Below are positions 23,597-35,625 of a DNA stretch of 64,000 nt, piece after piece. The position numbers and the translations under genes were made by a program. How positions within the stretch are numbered: the stretch's first letter is position 1; the number at the start of each line of letters is the position of its first letter. The notes beneath the pieces were generated by a model. It worked only from the letters and a program-made list of their open reading frames with translations. It was not told the origin of the DNA and searched no databases. This stretch comes from Bimuria novae-zelandiae CBS 107.79 (taxonomy: Eukaryota; Ascomycota; Dothideomycetes; Pleosporales; Didymosphaeriaceae), in contig ML976734.1 in NCBI GenBank assembly GCA_010015655.1, positions 30,888 to 94,887 on the forward strand, written 5' to 3'.

Positions 23597-24652
23597 ATGG
23601 AGAGGCCCATCCCGGCCTTCTACTGCTGCTATCTGTTGCGCTCCAAGAACCGCAAATCATACTACATCGGCAGCACGCCCAATCCTGCTCGACGGCTCGG
23701 CCAGCACAATGGCTCGAGCAAGGGCGGCGCGAAGCGCACATCGCTGCAGGCGAAGCGGCCTTGGGAGATGACCTGCATCGTCACCGGCTTCCCCTCCAAA
23801 TACGCCGCTCTGCAGTTCGAATGGGCATGGCAAAACACGCACGCGACTCGCCACTTCGACAGGGATGTCCGCAATGCGAGAATCGAAGAGCTGCAGAAGA
23901 AGAAAGGCTCGCCGAAAAGGAGAAGAAGGCCGCCGATGTCGTTGGAAGCCCGGCTCAAAAATCTGCATCATTTGTTGGGAGTCAGCAGCTTCAGCAGATG
24001 GCCGTTGCATGTGAGGTTCTTCGCGCAGGATATCTTCACGACGTGGGAGAGGCACACTGCCAAACTGGCGCCGAAGTTACGAAGAAGCATCACGATACAA
24101 CTCACACCGGCCGACCTTCCGGTGCCGAAGACCGATCCAACTACAGGCGATGCCATCTTTGAGGTTCCAGAAATCATTCGGCAGATATCTGTAGCATACG
24201 AAGACTGCAAAACCCATGTCGAAAAGGCCAAAGCGCTCATCGACGAGCAGCGTTCGCGCTCATGTGGCGTATGCAGTACCAGGTTGAAGATGGTGACTGA
24301 ACCAGTACTGGTATGCCCCGTCACAACGTGCCGGACAGTATGTCACATTCAATGCCTCTCGAACTGGTTTCTAGCACAAGAAAACACTCAGGATGCGATG
24401 ATACCCATCGAAGGCACATGTCCAGGCTGCCATACGCCGTTGAACTGGTCTACGCTTGTGAAGGAACTGAGTCTCCGCGCGCGTGGTCAGAAGGAAATTG
24501 AGGCCATGTTCAAGCCCAAGCGAAAGAGGAAGGCAGATGGCGCACCTGAATCTGAGGTTGCAGAGCCCGAAGAGCTGGACGAAGAAGACGAAGATCTGGA
24601 CGAGACATGGGTGGAAGATGTTGATGATGGAGAAACGGTCCCCCCAACTTGA
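23597..24652 (+). CDS. SLX1: SLX1 structure-specific endonuclease subunit
   Basis: 351 aa, intronless. The GIY-YIG nuclease fold opens the protein: FYCCYLLRSK ... SYYIGSTPNPARRLGQHNG, with the catalytic Arg in PARRL (about residue 33) and the Tyr pair. A C-terminal RING/PHD-like zinc domain follows at about 223-290 (CGVC ... CPVTTC ... CHIQC ... CPGC). The tail is acidic (EELDEEDEDLDE). With Slx4 it cleaves branched DNA such as Holliday junctions, flaps and stalled forks. The frame opens at a GTG six bases earlier; I take the ATG at 23597. Its stop is 8 bp from the stop of CDC8 on the other strand. Confidence 0.95.
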   Translation: MERPIPAFYCCYLLRSKNRKSYYIGSTPNPARRLGQHNGSSKGGAKRTSLQAKRPWEMTCIVTGFPSKYAALQFEWAWQNTHATRHFDRDVRNARIEELQKKKGSPKRRRRPPMSLEARLKNLHHLLGVSSFSRWPLHVRFFAQDIFTTWERHTAKLAPKLRRSITIQLTPADLPVPKTDPTTGDAIFEVPEIIRQISVAYEDCKTHVEKAKALIDEQRSRSCGVCSTRLKMVTEPVLVCPVTTCRTVCHIQCLSNWFLAQENTQDAMIPIEGTCPGCHTPLNWSTLVKELSLRARGQKEIEAMFKPKRKRKADGAPESEVAEPEELDEEDEDLDETWVEDVDDGETVPPT

Positions 24653-24660
24653 GCCCAGGC

Positions 24661-25443
24661 TCACCAGGACTCTACAAATCTAAGCGGTGACTGCTTGCCG
24701 TCAGCCTTCTCTATCGCCCTGTCCACCTCTTCCCTGATCTGCTGCTGCACCTCGTCCACGCTCTTGCCAGCGTCGATGCGCACAAAGTCGTCCTTCTCCT
24801 GCCTCTGCATCATGACGTTGAACAAGTCCCTCACACGATCCTGAAGCTCTTTCTTCTCGTACTTCTCCGTACCAAAGCCACCACGCTTGGCGACATCTTC
24901 GGCAGAGATGTCGAGAAACAAGCAGAGATCGGGTCGCGGTAGACCGACTTCAGGGTGACGCGACCAGTCTAATGAGAGGGTAGGATTCTGTTTTGCTGCG
25001 CTGTAGACGCAGCCGGAGTAGTAGTAGCGGTCTACTATTACCGTAATGCCTGCATTCAGGTCGGCTTGAATAGATGGTCTACCAAGTGTAAGCAACATGA
25101 CAGCTTTAATAAAGGGTTGAATGGCATACGCTGCTTCCCATCGATTCGCGGAAAATAGCAAGTGGATGACATGGTCTTCCTGTTCGCTCTGGCCACTTAG
25201 GTAGCTGTTGATCATCTGACCTATTGGTGTAGTCCGATCTGCGCATCATCAGTGTCTATAATTCAATCACGAAGACCTTGCGAGAAGTATGTGAACACTA
25301 TGAAATGGCGCGGACGTACCAGGAAATCTCCTGTGCTTGACTTTCATGCCGTCTTTCTGTAGCGCTTCCACTAGCATCTGGCATTGGGTCGACTTCCCCG
25401 CGCGGTCCAACCCTTCGAACACAATTAACTTCCCGCGTGGCAT
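24661..25443 (-). CDS. CDC8: Thymidylate kinase (dTMP kinase)
   Basis: Three exons: 25443-25320, 25238-25130 and 25078-24661; introns 81 bp (GTACGT..CGCAG) and 51 bp (GTATGC..GGTAG). Product 216 aa. The P-loop EGLDRAGKST is at residues 10-19, the DR(Y) dTMP-binding motif is VDRYYYSGCVYSAAK, and DLCLFLDISAEDVAKRGGFG is the Walker B/LID region. It phosphorylates dTMP to dTDP, essential for dTTP supply. The ATG at 25443 is the first in frame. Only about 156 bp of native upstream DNA remain before the large transposon nest begins at 25602. Confidence 0.95.
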
Positions 25444-28400
25444 GTCCAACTCAGAGGAAATTTTTGCGCCGCGATTGTTCTCTCGATGTATGTGGTTGCA
25501 GGGCTCAGGCGTCGTGGTCGCAGCTGCTTGCCACCCATGTTAAGCGAATTTGGACAGGGGTTGGGGTGAGCACTAAAAATGTGGCCTCCTCCCTCGATGT
25601 ACGAAGAAGCTCGTTTTTATTGAGTTGGGCCTGTGCGCACCCCACCAAGCCTGTGCCGCCCGTTCACATTCCCTATACAAATCCTCACCAAAACAGTGAA
25701 TTATCAACACAATTAGTTATTTCTGGCCTTGTGGAGCTTTTCGCAATAAGGCAATATGTATACAGGCTCATTTTCTGGTGTTGCAGCTACCCGTGGAAGT
25801 TGTTTTGGCCTCCATATTTGATGATCCTCCGCACCTGCTCAGGAATACCATCCACCCATCGATTGATCACCTTAATAGGCATACTCTCCCATTCTTTGAC
25901 CCACTGCTTCTCACACTGCTTCTCGTTGCAGCTAGGGGAGAAGTCCTTTCTCACGTGCCGTCGAATCCATGGCCAGGCATGTTCAGATGCATTGACCTCT
26001 GGTGAATGACCAGGCCACCACAGTCGCTCAATGTGTTGTAGGATTAAATAGTCCTGCGCGATGAGTGATTTATGAGCTGGAGCACCATCCTATAGCAGTA
26101 TACACTTGATCCCCTGCTTCTTGAGTGAATTGATCCATGGGGCGACCTTCTTGAGTGCTCCTTCACAGTGCCTGTACCCATCTACTCCTCCGCGCGTACG
26201 ATCACCACGCCTATAGTCCATAGTTGACGGTACATATTGCTTTTTCCTTGTGTTGTAGCGGTGATTAACGTCACTCTCACTCATCTGTGAAAGACTCTGC
26301 CGTGCGTAGATCTGGAGCTTGTTGTCCTGGCTTTGGTTATTAATATTATCCTCCTCTAGTTGCACCTCTGCTGCCTCCTTCTCTTGCTCTGTTTCCTGGT
26401 GATATACATGGCAAGGACCTTTGTAGTTGTAGCGAAAGCTGCCATAGAACTGCAGAGCACAGTCCTTGCGGTTGCGGTCATGCTTGACTCCTTCATCCCA
26501 TCTCTCTTGCTCCTTACACCACGTTCTCTGCATACCCCTCTCTTCTCCAATCCGTGCCGGCGTCTCGTCAGTGAACACCACTTCTCTAAAGTTGAATCCC
26601 TTGTTATCCTACTCCTTATGTTTATCAGGGTTGTGCTGCAATGCCCATTCATATCTCCTGTTCAGGGGTCAACTTTGGCTTCCATCCTGGCCGCCTCCGC
26701 GCATACCCAGCCTCATACATCACGTTTTCAAACGTGGTGATGCTCATGGAAGGTATGATATGCGAGAAATGGCCATGCGCAATAGCCTGCCAGCTCTCCT
26801 TCTCGCGGTTCTCCTGAGTTGACGTGACGATAGCGATGATCTGATCCTTCTGCTCCTGGGTCAACAGTGCCGGCCGACCGCGACCCAGACTGTTTTCGTA
26901 TAGTATCTCATCCCAAAGTGCAACAGAGAGGTCTGCTGCCTTCTGCTCTGCGCGTTTGACAAGCTTAGAGATACCCTGCTGCGTGCGGCCGATCGTGTTG
27001 GCTAGATCCTGTTGGGATGCATAGTCTCCTCACATCCCAATGACCACAGTTGTCAACAATTAAATATACTTGCAAATCTGATCTTTCCGTTAGTTAAATC
27101 TTTAAATTAAGTAAACCAAGTCCGCCTACATAATTTACTAAGCAAATCTAAATCTCTAAATAAATTTAATTTAAAGATTTAAAGGACTTATTTAGCTTAG
27201 ATAAGTAGTTATAAGGGGTATAGTACTCTAGCTTAAGAGGTGTTATAATTAGCTTAACCTGCTAGGTTTAACACCGTGTTTAATATAAAACTTAGTAATT
27301 ATAGCTTATTTTTAGCTTTATTATTTAACGTGTTAGCTATTATTACCTTACTTTTAGTATATTTACGTCTATTATAGTTAGCTTAACGCGTACTTTTTAG
27401 AGCTTTTACTTACTTATTACTACTTGTATAGCCTATTATGCTACCTAAACGCGCTATTAATAAGCTAATACCTACTAAAAAAAGCTAGTAGTAGACACTA
27501 AAAGCGCGCTTATAAGCCTACCTAACGCGCTATAGAGGGGGATAAACTACCTAAGCTACTTATAGGCACTACTAGCTAGTTAATTAAGCTATCTAAAATA
27601 TAGCAAGTTATGCTATTACTACTATTATTACTATTATTTTAAGCTACTAAGCTAGTCACTGCTACCTTAAAAGCTACTAATAAGCTTCTTAGCTAGGTTA
27701 TAGGCGCGCCTAAGTAGTCGTAGAAGCTTATAATAATAAAATTATAGGCGCTAGCAGCGCCGGAGGAGGTATTAGAGATAGCTATAGTAGCTATAATAGA
27801 GGAGGATAATAATAAAAATATAGATAAGTTTAATAAGCGCGTTATAAATAACTTTAATAGTATTAACTAAAGTAAATTTAAGTAATTTTATAAGCCATCA
27901 CGTATACTTATAAGTAAAAAAAGCTAGATTTTTAAATATAAATATTACGTCGCCCTAAAGTAGCAGGCTAGTATTAGCGATTTTAAGCCTAAACGCACCT
28001 TTTTTATATACTTTTAGTATTACTAATATACTTTAACTAGTAGTATTATTAAGGTTATAGCTGCTACGAGCTTGGTGGTAAAACACCTAAGGATTTAATA
28101 GTTAAGTTACTACTTAATAAAGTATAGTAAGGTGCTAGTAGCGCTGCCTAGTAGGTAAAAGTTAATTATAAAGGCTATAAGAGCTAGTGTTAAAGTTAGT
28201 TAAAAAGTAGTTAATAAGCTAAGTAATTTTAACGTATAAGGCTTTTAGCTTACTACTATAATATAGCTTATTAAAAATAATTACCTGCTACGCGAGTTTA
28301 AGACTCTAAGCTTTTAAAAAATATTATAGTTTACTAATTTAGTAGTAGAGGTAGCGTTTTAGTTAAGCTACGCTAATGTTATAAGGTTTATAATATATTT

Positions 28401-28455
28401 TTATTAATACGTTAAGCCTATTATAATTACTAAGCTGTCTACCGTAGTAAGTAAA

Positions 28456-28935
28456 GTATACATAACGTTCGACGGCTGGACAACTAAAGGCAACAAACGT
28501 GGCTTCTTTAGTGTTGTTACGCACTACGCCAACACTAATAGGAGGATTATAGACTTGCCTATCGCGCTGCTGGAGCTCGCTGGTGTGCACAGCGATGAGC
28601 GCATTGGTGAGAGTATCGCTGCGGTGCTCGCGACGTTTAGTATAACGCCGCAGAAGTTAGGTTACTTTATGTTGGATAACGCTGCAAACAACGATACTGC
28701 AGTCGAGTACTTAGCTCGTAGGTACGGCTTTATTGCCAGCCACCACCGCCTCCGTTGTGGCCCCCATACTCTCAACTTGGTTGGCCAAACTATTATATTT
28801 AGGAAGGATAAAGACGCGTACGATAACGACCCGGCGCACGAGAAGGATAAAGAGCGCTTTATGCAAGAGTGGAGGAAAATAAGACCTTTTAGCGCGTTTC
28901 CAGACATCACAAACTACATTAGTACGCTAAAATAA
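28456..28935 (+). pseudogene. hAT transposase, catalytic-core fragment in an un-RIPped patch
   Basis: An open stretch reading TFDGWTTKGNKRGFFSVV, then YFMLDNAANNDTAVEYLARR and RCGPHTLNLVGQ, the conserved middle part of hAT transposases (RNase H-like core with the catalytic Asp in LDNA and the CxxH-like RCGPHTLNL). It is embedded in AT-rich, stop-filled sequence on both sides with abrupt transitions. The terminal TAA (28933-28935) lies at the border with RIP sequence and is probably mutational. Confidence 0.88.
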
Positions 28936-29508
28936 TACTCTAATTTTACCTAATTTTAACGCCTTACGCAGGTTAATAATTCTACTAATAATAATAGCTT
29001 ATTATTAGTTATAGTTAAAGCCTGCGTTACCTACTAGAATAGTTACTACGTAGCTTTTAAGCGTGGCTTACTTTTCTAACAACCTATTACTACTTATGCC
29101 TAGCACTATATTAGTTTAATAATTACTACTAACTATACTATACGCTAAAATAGTAATAAACTCTTACTTTTACTAGCTTAGATACAATTAGATAGGCTAT
29201 TAGTAGTAAACTAGGTAGTAATAACTAAGTACGTAAATATTTTAAGGCCGCTTAAAGTTGCTATTAAGTAGCTTAAAGGTTATAATAAAAAGTAATATAA
29301 GCTTAATACTTACTTTAGCGCACTCTATAAGGTTATTTTTACCTTTAAATAGTTAATTACTAGTTCTAAAAAGCACTTAGTTACTTATAGTAATATTAAC
29401 TTTAAGTACGATAAAGCGATAAAGGACTATATAGCTATTAACCTACGCGCTACTATTATAAAACTTAAATACTATTACGCTAAACTAAGTAATTCCCTAG
29501 CTTATTAT

Positions 29509-29657
29509 TGTAAGCAGCCTAGGGCTATGTCACATGACGACACTAGTCTCATGAGTCAGCTCGATTACTATAAACGAGCCTCTGATCACTCCATGTACAC
29601 AGACACACAGAACACACACAATACACTACCTTTATACATACCACCCACCTGCTTACA
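29509..29657 (+). repeat. 5' LTR of Copia E3
   Basis: 149 bp, TGTAAGCAGCC ... CTGCTTACA, with short inverted ends. One base (T at about 29569 where the 3' LTR has C) and a 2-base deletion at the start distinguish it from the 3' LTR. Confidence 0.95.
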
Positions 29658-29672
29658 GTTATGAGCCCGGCC
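29658..29672 (+). promoter_or_regulatory. Primer-binding site, likely half-tRNA-iMet type
   Basis: GTTATGAGCCCGGCC begins directly after the 5' LTR. Its complement contains GGGCTCATAAC, the anticodon-arm sequence of initiator tRNA-Met around the CAT anticodon. Copia-class elements such as Drosophila copia are primed by a 5' half of that tRNA rather than its 3' end. The match is seen; the primer identity is inferred. Confidence 0.65.
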
Positions 29673-29751
29673 TAATCCGCACTCATATATATACATTGAC
29701 TCCCTACCTACCTACCTGTCGATCGAACCTACTCTATAGAGCGATCTCGCC

Positions 29752-32700
29752 ATGTCAAAGGCTATCTCGTCGATCATCCTTCAAGGGCCACACAACTGGG
29801 AACTATGGATCTATACTGTTAAAAGGCTCGCAGAGGCTGGAGACGTATGGGGATATATCAATCCAGACCTGCCACATCCGTCGACACTAAACAAGCCTCT
29901 ACAACCTACACAGATCCATGCTGCCAACGACGACGGATCACCAGCAACAGAACCTACCCCTAAAGCTCAAGCGTAGTACAATCAAGACATAAGTCTCTAC
30001 TATAGAGAGCTCAAAGAATACAGGCAAACTAAAGATAAGATTAGGCAGATTAAAGCGCATGTAGCTAATATAATTACGCAGGACCTAGTCTATTAAATTA
30101 AGGACTAAGAGTCCCTCCACGATCAGCTTAAGACTCTACAGGAGCTCTATAGTCCCACAATAGCTGATCGAGAATATTAGGTCCAGAAAGCATACAACAC
30201 TGCTAAAGTTCTGCACGCTCGCAGAGAGAACCTCGAAGATTAGTGCAGCACATTCCTTGCTGCCTACAACAGGGCCAAACAACTCTAGCTACCAGAGACG
30301 CATGGCTACAGACCACACAAGGATCTCATACGAGCTATTAAACAGATTGATCCTGGATACGCTGCTACTATCGCGATTACTATATTTAACGCAGAAGCAA
30401 GCTCCCACAACGACTCTATGTAGCTAATATTACCTAATCTACTAGCTAGTTACCTACGCTACTATCGCACAACTATAACGAAATTAACCGCCTAGAGTGG
30501 AGCATTTGTAGCTACATTAAATCAAGAAGAGTCTCCGTACAAACAAAACAGTAGAAAGAGATCTCGCCAGGACAAGCTATTAAAGCTATTAAAACCATGC
30601 CTCTGTAGAGACCCACACTACTAGGGACAGTGTCCGTACATCGACACCTCACTACGCAAAGGAGGATTTGTTAAAGACCCTAAAAAAGCCAAGAAAATAG
30701 CAGAGTTTAAAGCTAAGGATAAGAACGGCATATTAAACAAGATTTAGGAGAAGAATTAACGCTATAAGAAGCAGAGGACCCACAAGAGCTATATAGTAGA
30801 ACTTAATTTAATAGAAATTAACGCAGGCGATGCACTTATAAGCGACCTTCTAAATAAGGTATATACTGTCTACTTATTAGTATTTAATAATTAGCTAGCG
30901 CACCGAAACTTCCCGCTTCTCTACTTATGGACGCTAGACCCCGCTACTGATATCCACATCTGCAACAATCCGACCGAGTTCCAATAGAAAGCTCCTGCAT
31001 TACCTGACGATATCGTACTTGCAGGCGGCACTGAGATGACTATCCAGGCATGGGGAGAAGTCAAGATACCTCTATCAACACCACAAGGACAAAAGAAAAC
31101 AAAGCTTAAGAGTGTAGCCTTAATCCCTAGCTTTTTCACAAGCCTAGTCTCTCTAGCCCGGCTATCATCGTCAAACGTCCATTTTAACTCTGGCAGAAAT
31201 GCACTATATCGATCTAACTTATTAGGCTCACGAGTAGAAGACATCGCCACCCTTACTAGACTAGGTAGACACTAGCTAGTAGTCTATTAAACTAAACCTC
31301 TATCTACTTAATCCGCTCAGGCTCAGGCTTTTGCGACCTATTAATATTGGCTATAATACTCTACTCTATCGCCTAGACCAAGATCACTCAGCAAGTCTCA
31401 GCTCCATATACTAATAGGACATCTAAGCAGTGACGCTATCGATTAACTACAGAATTACGTGATAGGTATATAGCCATCTACTAGATCTGCTCCTTAAACA
31501 ATCGACTGCGAAGAATGCCTACAAAGCAAAGCACATCAAATCATCTCACGGCGAAATAGCCATGAGATTAGAGCCACAAGAGCCTTTAAAACTATTGCTA
31601 TTAATCTTATTGAGCTTGATGCAAGAGCCTATAATGGCGACCAATACGTCTTCTATAGGTTTGATCTATTCTCGAAATTCCATTTCGTCTATACAATACC
31701 TAGACGGGACAAGCTTATGCTCCTGTCTATCATCAGACGACTAGATCAAATAATTAAACGAGAATTTAATATAACTGTCACCTTTCTCATCGCTGACAAC
31801 GAGCGAGGATATGGCCTAACAGACGACTCTGCTAGAGACTACTGTTAGAGAAAAGGTATCAAGCTACTAATTAGAGCTCTATACACTAAGGAGCAAAACG
31901 GATTAGTAGAGCGCTCTAGCAGAAGTCTTATTAAAAGAAGTTATTTAATAAAGATTACTTTAAACCTACCTCTAACACTTAGCTCTAAAATCTACTCTAT
32001 AGTAGTATACCTGCTTAATCGCACACCTACGCGATTACTAGGCTAAAAAACACCATTTAAAATCGCCTATAGTAAGAAACCGTCAATTGCTCACCTACGC
32101 GTCTATAGCTACTAAGTATACGCACTACGCAAGTAGATACCACGTATAGATAAGCTTAGTCCTCAAGCACTAGTAGGATATCTAGTTAGCTACGACTTGT
32201 CAAACATCTACTAGATCTAGATGCCTAAGGCGAGAAGTCAAGCACATAGAGGCAAAGTAATTCGTGTAAAAGACGTTACCTTTAGAGAAGACCTCTTCTA
32301 TTAATTACATAATAAAACAGATCCTCTCCTATAAGGCTCTAAGCTAGAGCAATTTACTTACAAGTATTAACTACCTTTAATGCGCAGCTAAGACAGCTCT
32401 ATAGAAGATTTATTAAAAGATAAGCTCACGTTAGATCTAGACTAGTCTAGCCAGACTATTGCTTTTACAGAACAAAGCTAATTAACGCAAAAAGAAACAA
32501 TAATCTTATATTAAACTAGAAGTTATAATCTACAGCTTCTAACACCAAGTTAAACAGAGACTACTAAGGTTCACAGCAGCTCATAGGGCTCGCCTTATAA
32601 CTACTCACCGCGCTTACTATCAGCTACGCCAGCCAGCCTACCTGTAATACCTATATCCTTAAGAAAGCGCAAGCGTCAAACATCAGACTCTGTTTCACAA

Positions 32701-34497
32701 ATAGATTTAAACCAAGCAGAGAATTAAGAACTAATTAATAGTAACCTTCGTCGGTCTCACATACTACCTAAAGGGTTAACAAGATCTAGAAAGCTATCTT
32801 AGAAGAGTAGCAGCTTCTTTATTAACACATACTAGTCAGCATACGTAGCAGCCTTAGCTATAGCATTAAAAATACGATTTCACTACACCGAGCTACCTCC
32901 TGAGCCGCGTCTCTACAGAGATGTGATGAGGATACCATCTCTACACAAGGAAGGCTTTCTCCAGGCGATGCAACAAGAGATTAACAACGTGAAATGAAAA
33001 GGCACGTACGAGAGGATTACTTAGCAGGAGTTAAATCTATAAGACTAAGAAGTTCTCCTGTTAATGTGGGTCTTTAAGTTTAAGCTTAATAATTAAGAAT
33101 ACCTTACGAAATACAAAGCGCGCATCTGTGTACGAGGCGATCTATAAATAACTACTAAAGATACCTATGCAGCTACTTTAGTAGTTCGAATATTCTAAGC
33201 TTTAGTTGCTATAGCGGCCTACTTTAACATAGAGATCCGTTAGTATGATGCTGTTAACGCATTTACAAACGCTTAGCTTGTAATACTAGTCTATTGTTAT
33301 TCACTAAAAGGATTCTCTAATCCTGATTATCTGTGGAAACTACGTCGAGCTCTATACGGCCTAAAGACCTCGCCACTACTCTAGTATTAAGAGCTCACCA
33401 AGACGCTCTTTAAACTAGGACTACACGAAGTTAAAGATGCTCCTTGTCTATAGAAGAATAACAAGCTTCTAGTCTTCTTCTATATAGACAACATCGTCGT
33501 ACTCTGCCTACCAGCCCACAAAGCTGCACTACATGAATTCGAACAGAAGCTCCTGCATCGATATAAGATTCGATCTCTAGGAGAGCTTTAAACGTTTTAT
33601 AGCATTTAAACGCATAGAGACCGTGAGAATAGCTCTATCTAGTTATTACAAACTTTATATATCGAGAAGCTTGCACAGAAGTTTCCTCTATTAAAGCTAT
33701 ATACGAAGTTACTAGCTACACCACTGCCTCTAAAAGAGTTATTGCTGTTAGAGGATCAAGCAAATAACTTCACCAAGCACAGATATACCCAGCTTATAGG
33801 ATCTATAGGATATGCAGCTAGAGCTACCCGACCTAATGTCTTAAAAGCTTACTTAAAACTAGCTAAGTTTCTCACGAATCTATCTTCACGTTATCTCGAC
33901 GTAGCATACCAGACGATCGCCTACCTACTAGAAACTAAAGATTAAGCGCTCTACTATACCGCTTCTATCTTAAACAAATTAGTCTATATAGCTAACTAAC
34001 CTTAACCTGAGTTCTTTAGAGCAACAGATGTATTATACGCTAATAACAAAATTACACGCAAGAGCTTATAAGGCTATATCTTCTTTTTATTTGGCGGACC
34101 TGTAGACTAGAAAGCAACACTCCAACGCTGTGTTATAAAGTTAACTATAGAAGCAGAGCTAGTCGCCGCATCGTCTGTAGGCACTAAACTAATCTAGTAG
34201 TGGAGAGTCTTTAAACAAATTGGCTTTAATCCAGATCATGAACGTCTTTTATACTGTAATAATTAGCAAACTATCCGACTTCTTACCTCTACTACGCCTT
34301 GTCTCAAGACTACTGTACGGCACGTTGATATCCATTATCACTAGCTTCGACAAGAAGCTTAATCTAATAATATTAACCTCTTATACATCTAAACAACCTG
34401 TCAACTAGCTGATGGCCTCACCAAGCTACTGCCTAGACAGAAACATGAAAACTGGGTTTCTCTTCTTCATTTTCAACCTTTTCCTTTAAGCAAATGA
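29752..34497 (+). pseudogene. Copia gag-pol polyprotein with many TAA/TAG stops
   Basis: Gag starts at the ATG 29752 (MSKAISSIILQGPHNWELW). Downstream a zinc-knuckle-like segment (about 30600), a protease/integrase region (31500-32300), the reverse transcriptase (ICVRGDL ... YDAVNAFTNA ... WKLRRALYGLKTSPLL ... FYIDNIVVLC, about 33060-33510) and RNase H (about 34010-34440) follow, ending at TGA 34497. Almost every disruption is TAA or TAG in place of CAA, CAG or TGG, as RIP predicts. Domain order protease-integrase-RT-RNase H identifies Copia. Not functional. Confidence 0.92.
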
Positions 34498-34931
34498 GCT
34501 TCCCTACTGTATAGTACTCTTCCTGGTTTTTCCCATGTGGTTTTTACAGGTTTAACGAGGCTATACATTTACCCAGTTCTATCCTGTTCCCCTTATACTG
34601 TACTCAACTTCATACTGTATTTCACATTATACACAGAGCAAACATGCTCGCATCATGTATCAAGCTCCACCTGCAAGGCTCATCAACCTCAGCACAGAAC
34701 GCGAAGCAATCAGGATCTCAGTACTAGCTCTAGGAGACGTCCTACTACTAAGGACGCCTGTAGTATAGAGCGAGATCCACCTACACTGCGACGGCGGACG
34801 GCTACCCACCTGGGACTGCACCAATACTCAGACTGGCACAAAAAGCTAGCTTCTCGACCCCAAGATGCAGCTGCCCCACAAAGGCAGAGGGGGAACTATA
34901 GCCAAAATCAGCTTCAAACATGCGTTCGAAC

Positions 34932-34941
34932 CTGAAGGGGG
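34932..34941 (+). promoter_or_regulatory. Polypurine tract of Copia E3
   Basis: TGAAGGGGG lies immediately before the 3' LTR, the expected site of plus-strand priming. Confidence 0.75.
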
Positions 34942-35092
34942 TGTATAAGCAGCCTAGGGCTATGTCACATGACGACACTAGTCTCATGAGTCAGCTCGAT
35001 CACTATAAACGAGCCTCTGATCACTCCATGTACACAGACACACAGAACACACACAATACACTACCTTTATACATACCACCCACCTGCTTACA
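34942..35092 (+). repeat. 3' LTR of Copia E3
   Basis: 151 bp, TGTATAAGCAGCC ... CTGCTTACA; nearly identical to the 5' copy. The following ATTAT is the target duplication. Confidence 0.95.
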
Positions 35093-35394
35093 ATTATACT
35101 ACTATTATTCTATACCTATGCTATTATAACTACTATAAAGTCTCGTAGTAAGCTAAGCTAGCTTAATTACTATAAGCTAACGTAGGTTTTTAGCAACTTT
35201 AGCGCCTTTATAGCTAGTAGTAAGCACCTTAGCTACTACCTAAGCCTATTAGCTAAATAACTAACGTAATAGATAACACGATTAACGCTATAATTAAGTA
35301 AAAGAGTAATAATAAAGTAAGCTTTATTAATAAGTACGAGCGCTAGTGTACCTTAGAGCCGTAATAGAGCTATAGAGAGTATAATACTTAAGGC

Positions 35395-35625
35395 AACCCA
35401 GTTAGGTACTAGCTTAACTTACGTAATAAGTACTTATTATTAGTATAGCTAGTGCTTAATATAATAATAATTCCTGCCTTAAGCTATAAATATAAGTAAC
35501 TTTTTAATAAGCTTAGTAACCTATTATAACCTAAACGTTATTAAATTAGCTTATAGTTACTAGCTACTCTGCAGTGTGTATAGAGGTAGATAGGGGTAGG
35601 TTTTCTTAGGGTTAATAATAATATT
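35395..35625 (+). pseudogene. hAT dimerisation domain (C-terminal), RIP-damaged
   Basis: Downstream of the Copia insertion the frame reads N-P-V-stop-Y-stop-L-N-L-R-N-K-Y ... IPALSYKYK-stop-LF ... LLATLQCV, matching the hAT C-terminal dimerisation motif (NP-x-x-W ... IPA ... S-x-x-C-E-R-x-F) with stops where Trp and Gln/Glu codons are expected. It shows that the two halves flanking the Copia element belong to one hAT gene. Confidence 0.82.

Larger units (their letters stand above)
29509..35092 (+). mobile_element. Ty1/Copia LTR retrotransposon E3, full-length but RIP-inactivated
   Basis: The two LTRs (29509-29657 and 34942-35092) begin TG and end CA. They are flanked by the 5-bp target duplication ATTAT (29504-29508 and 35093-35097). 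A primer-binding site, gag, pol and a polypurine tract are in the expected order. The LTRs differ only by a 2-base indel and one C-to-T change, yet gag-pol carries dozens of TAA/TAG stops at Gln and Trp codons. The element interrupts the hAT transposase. Confidence 0.94.
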
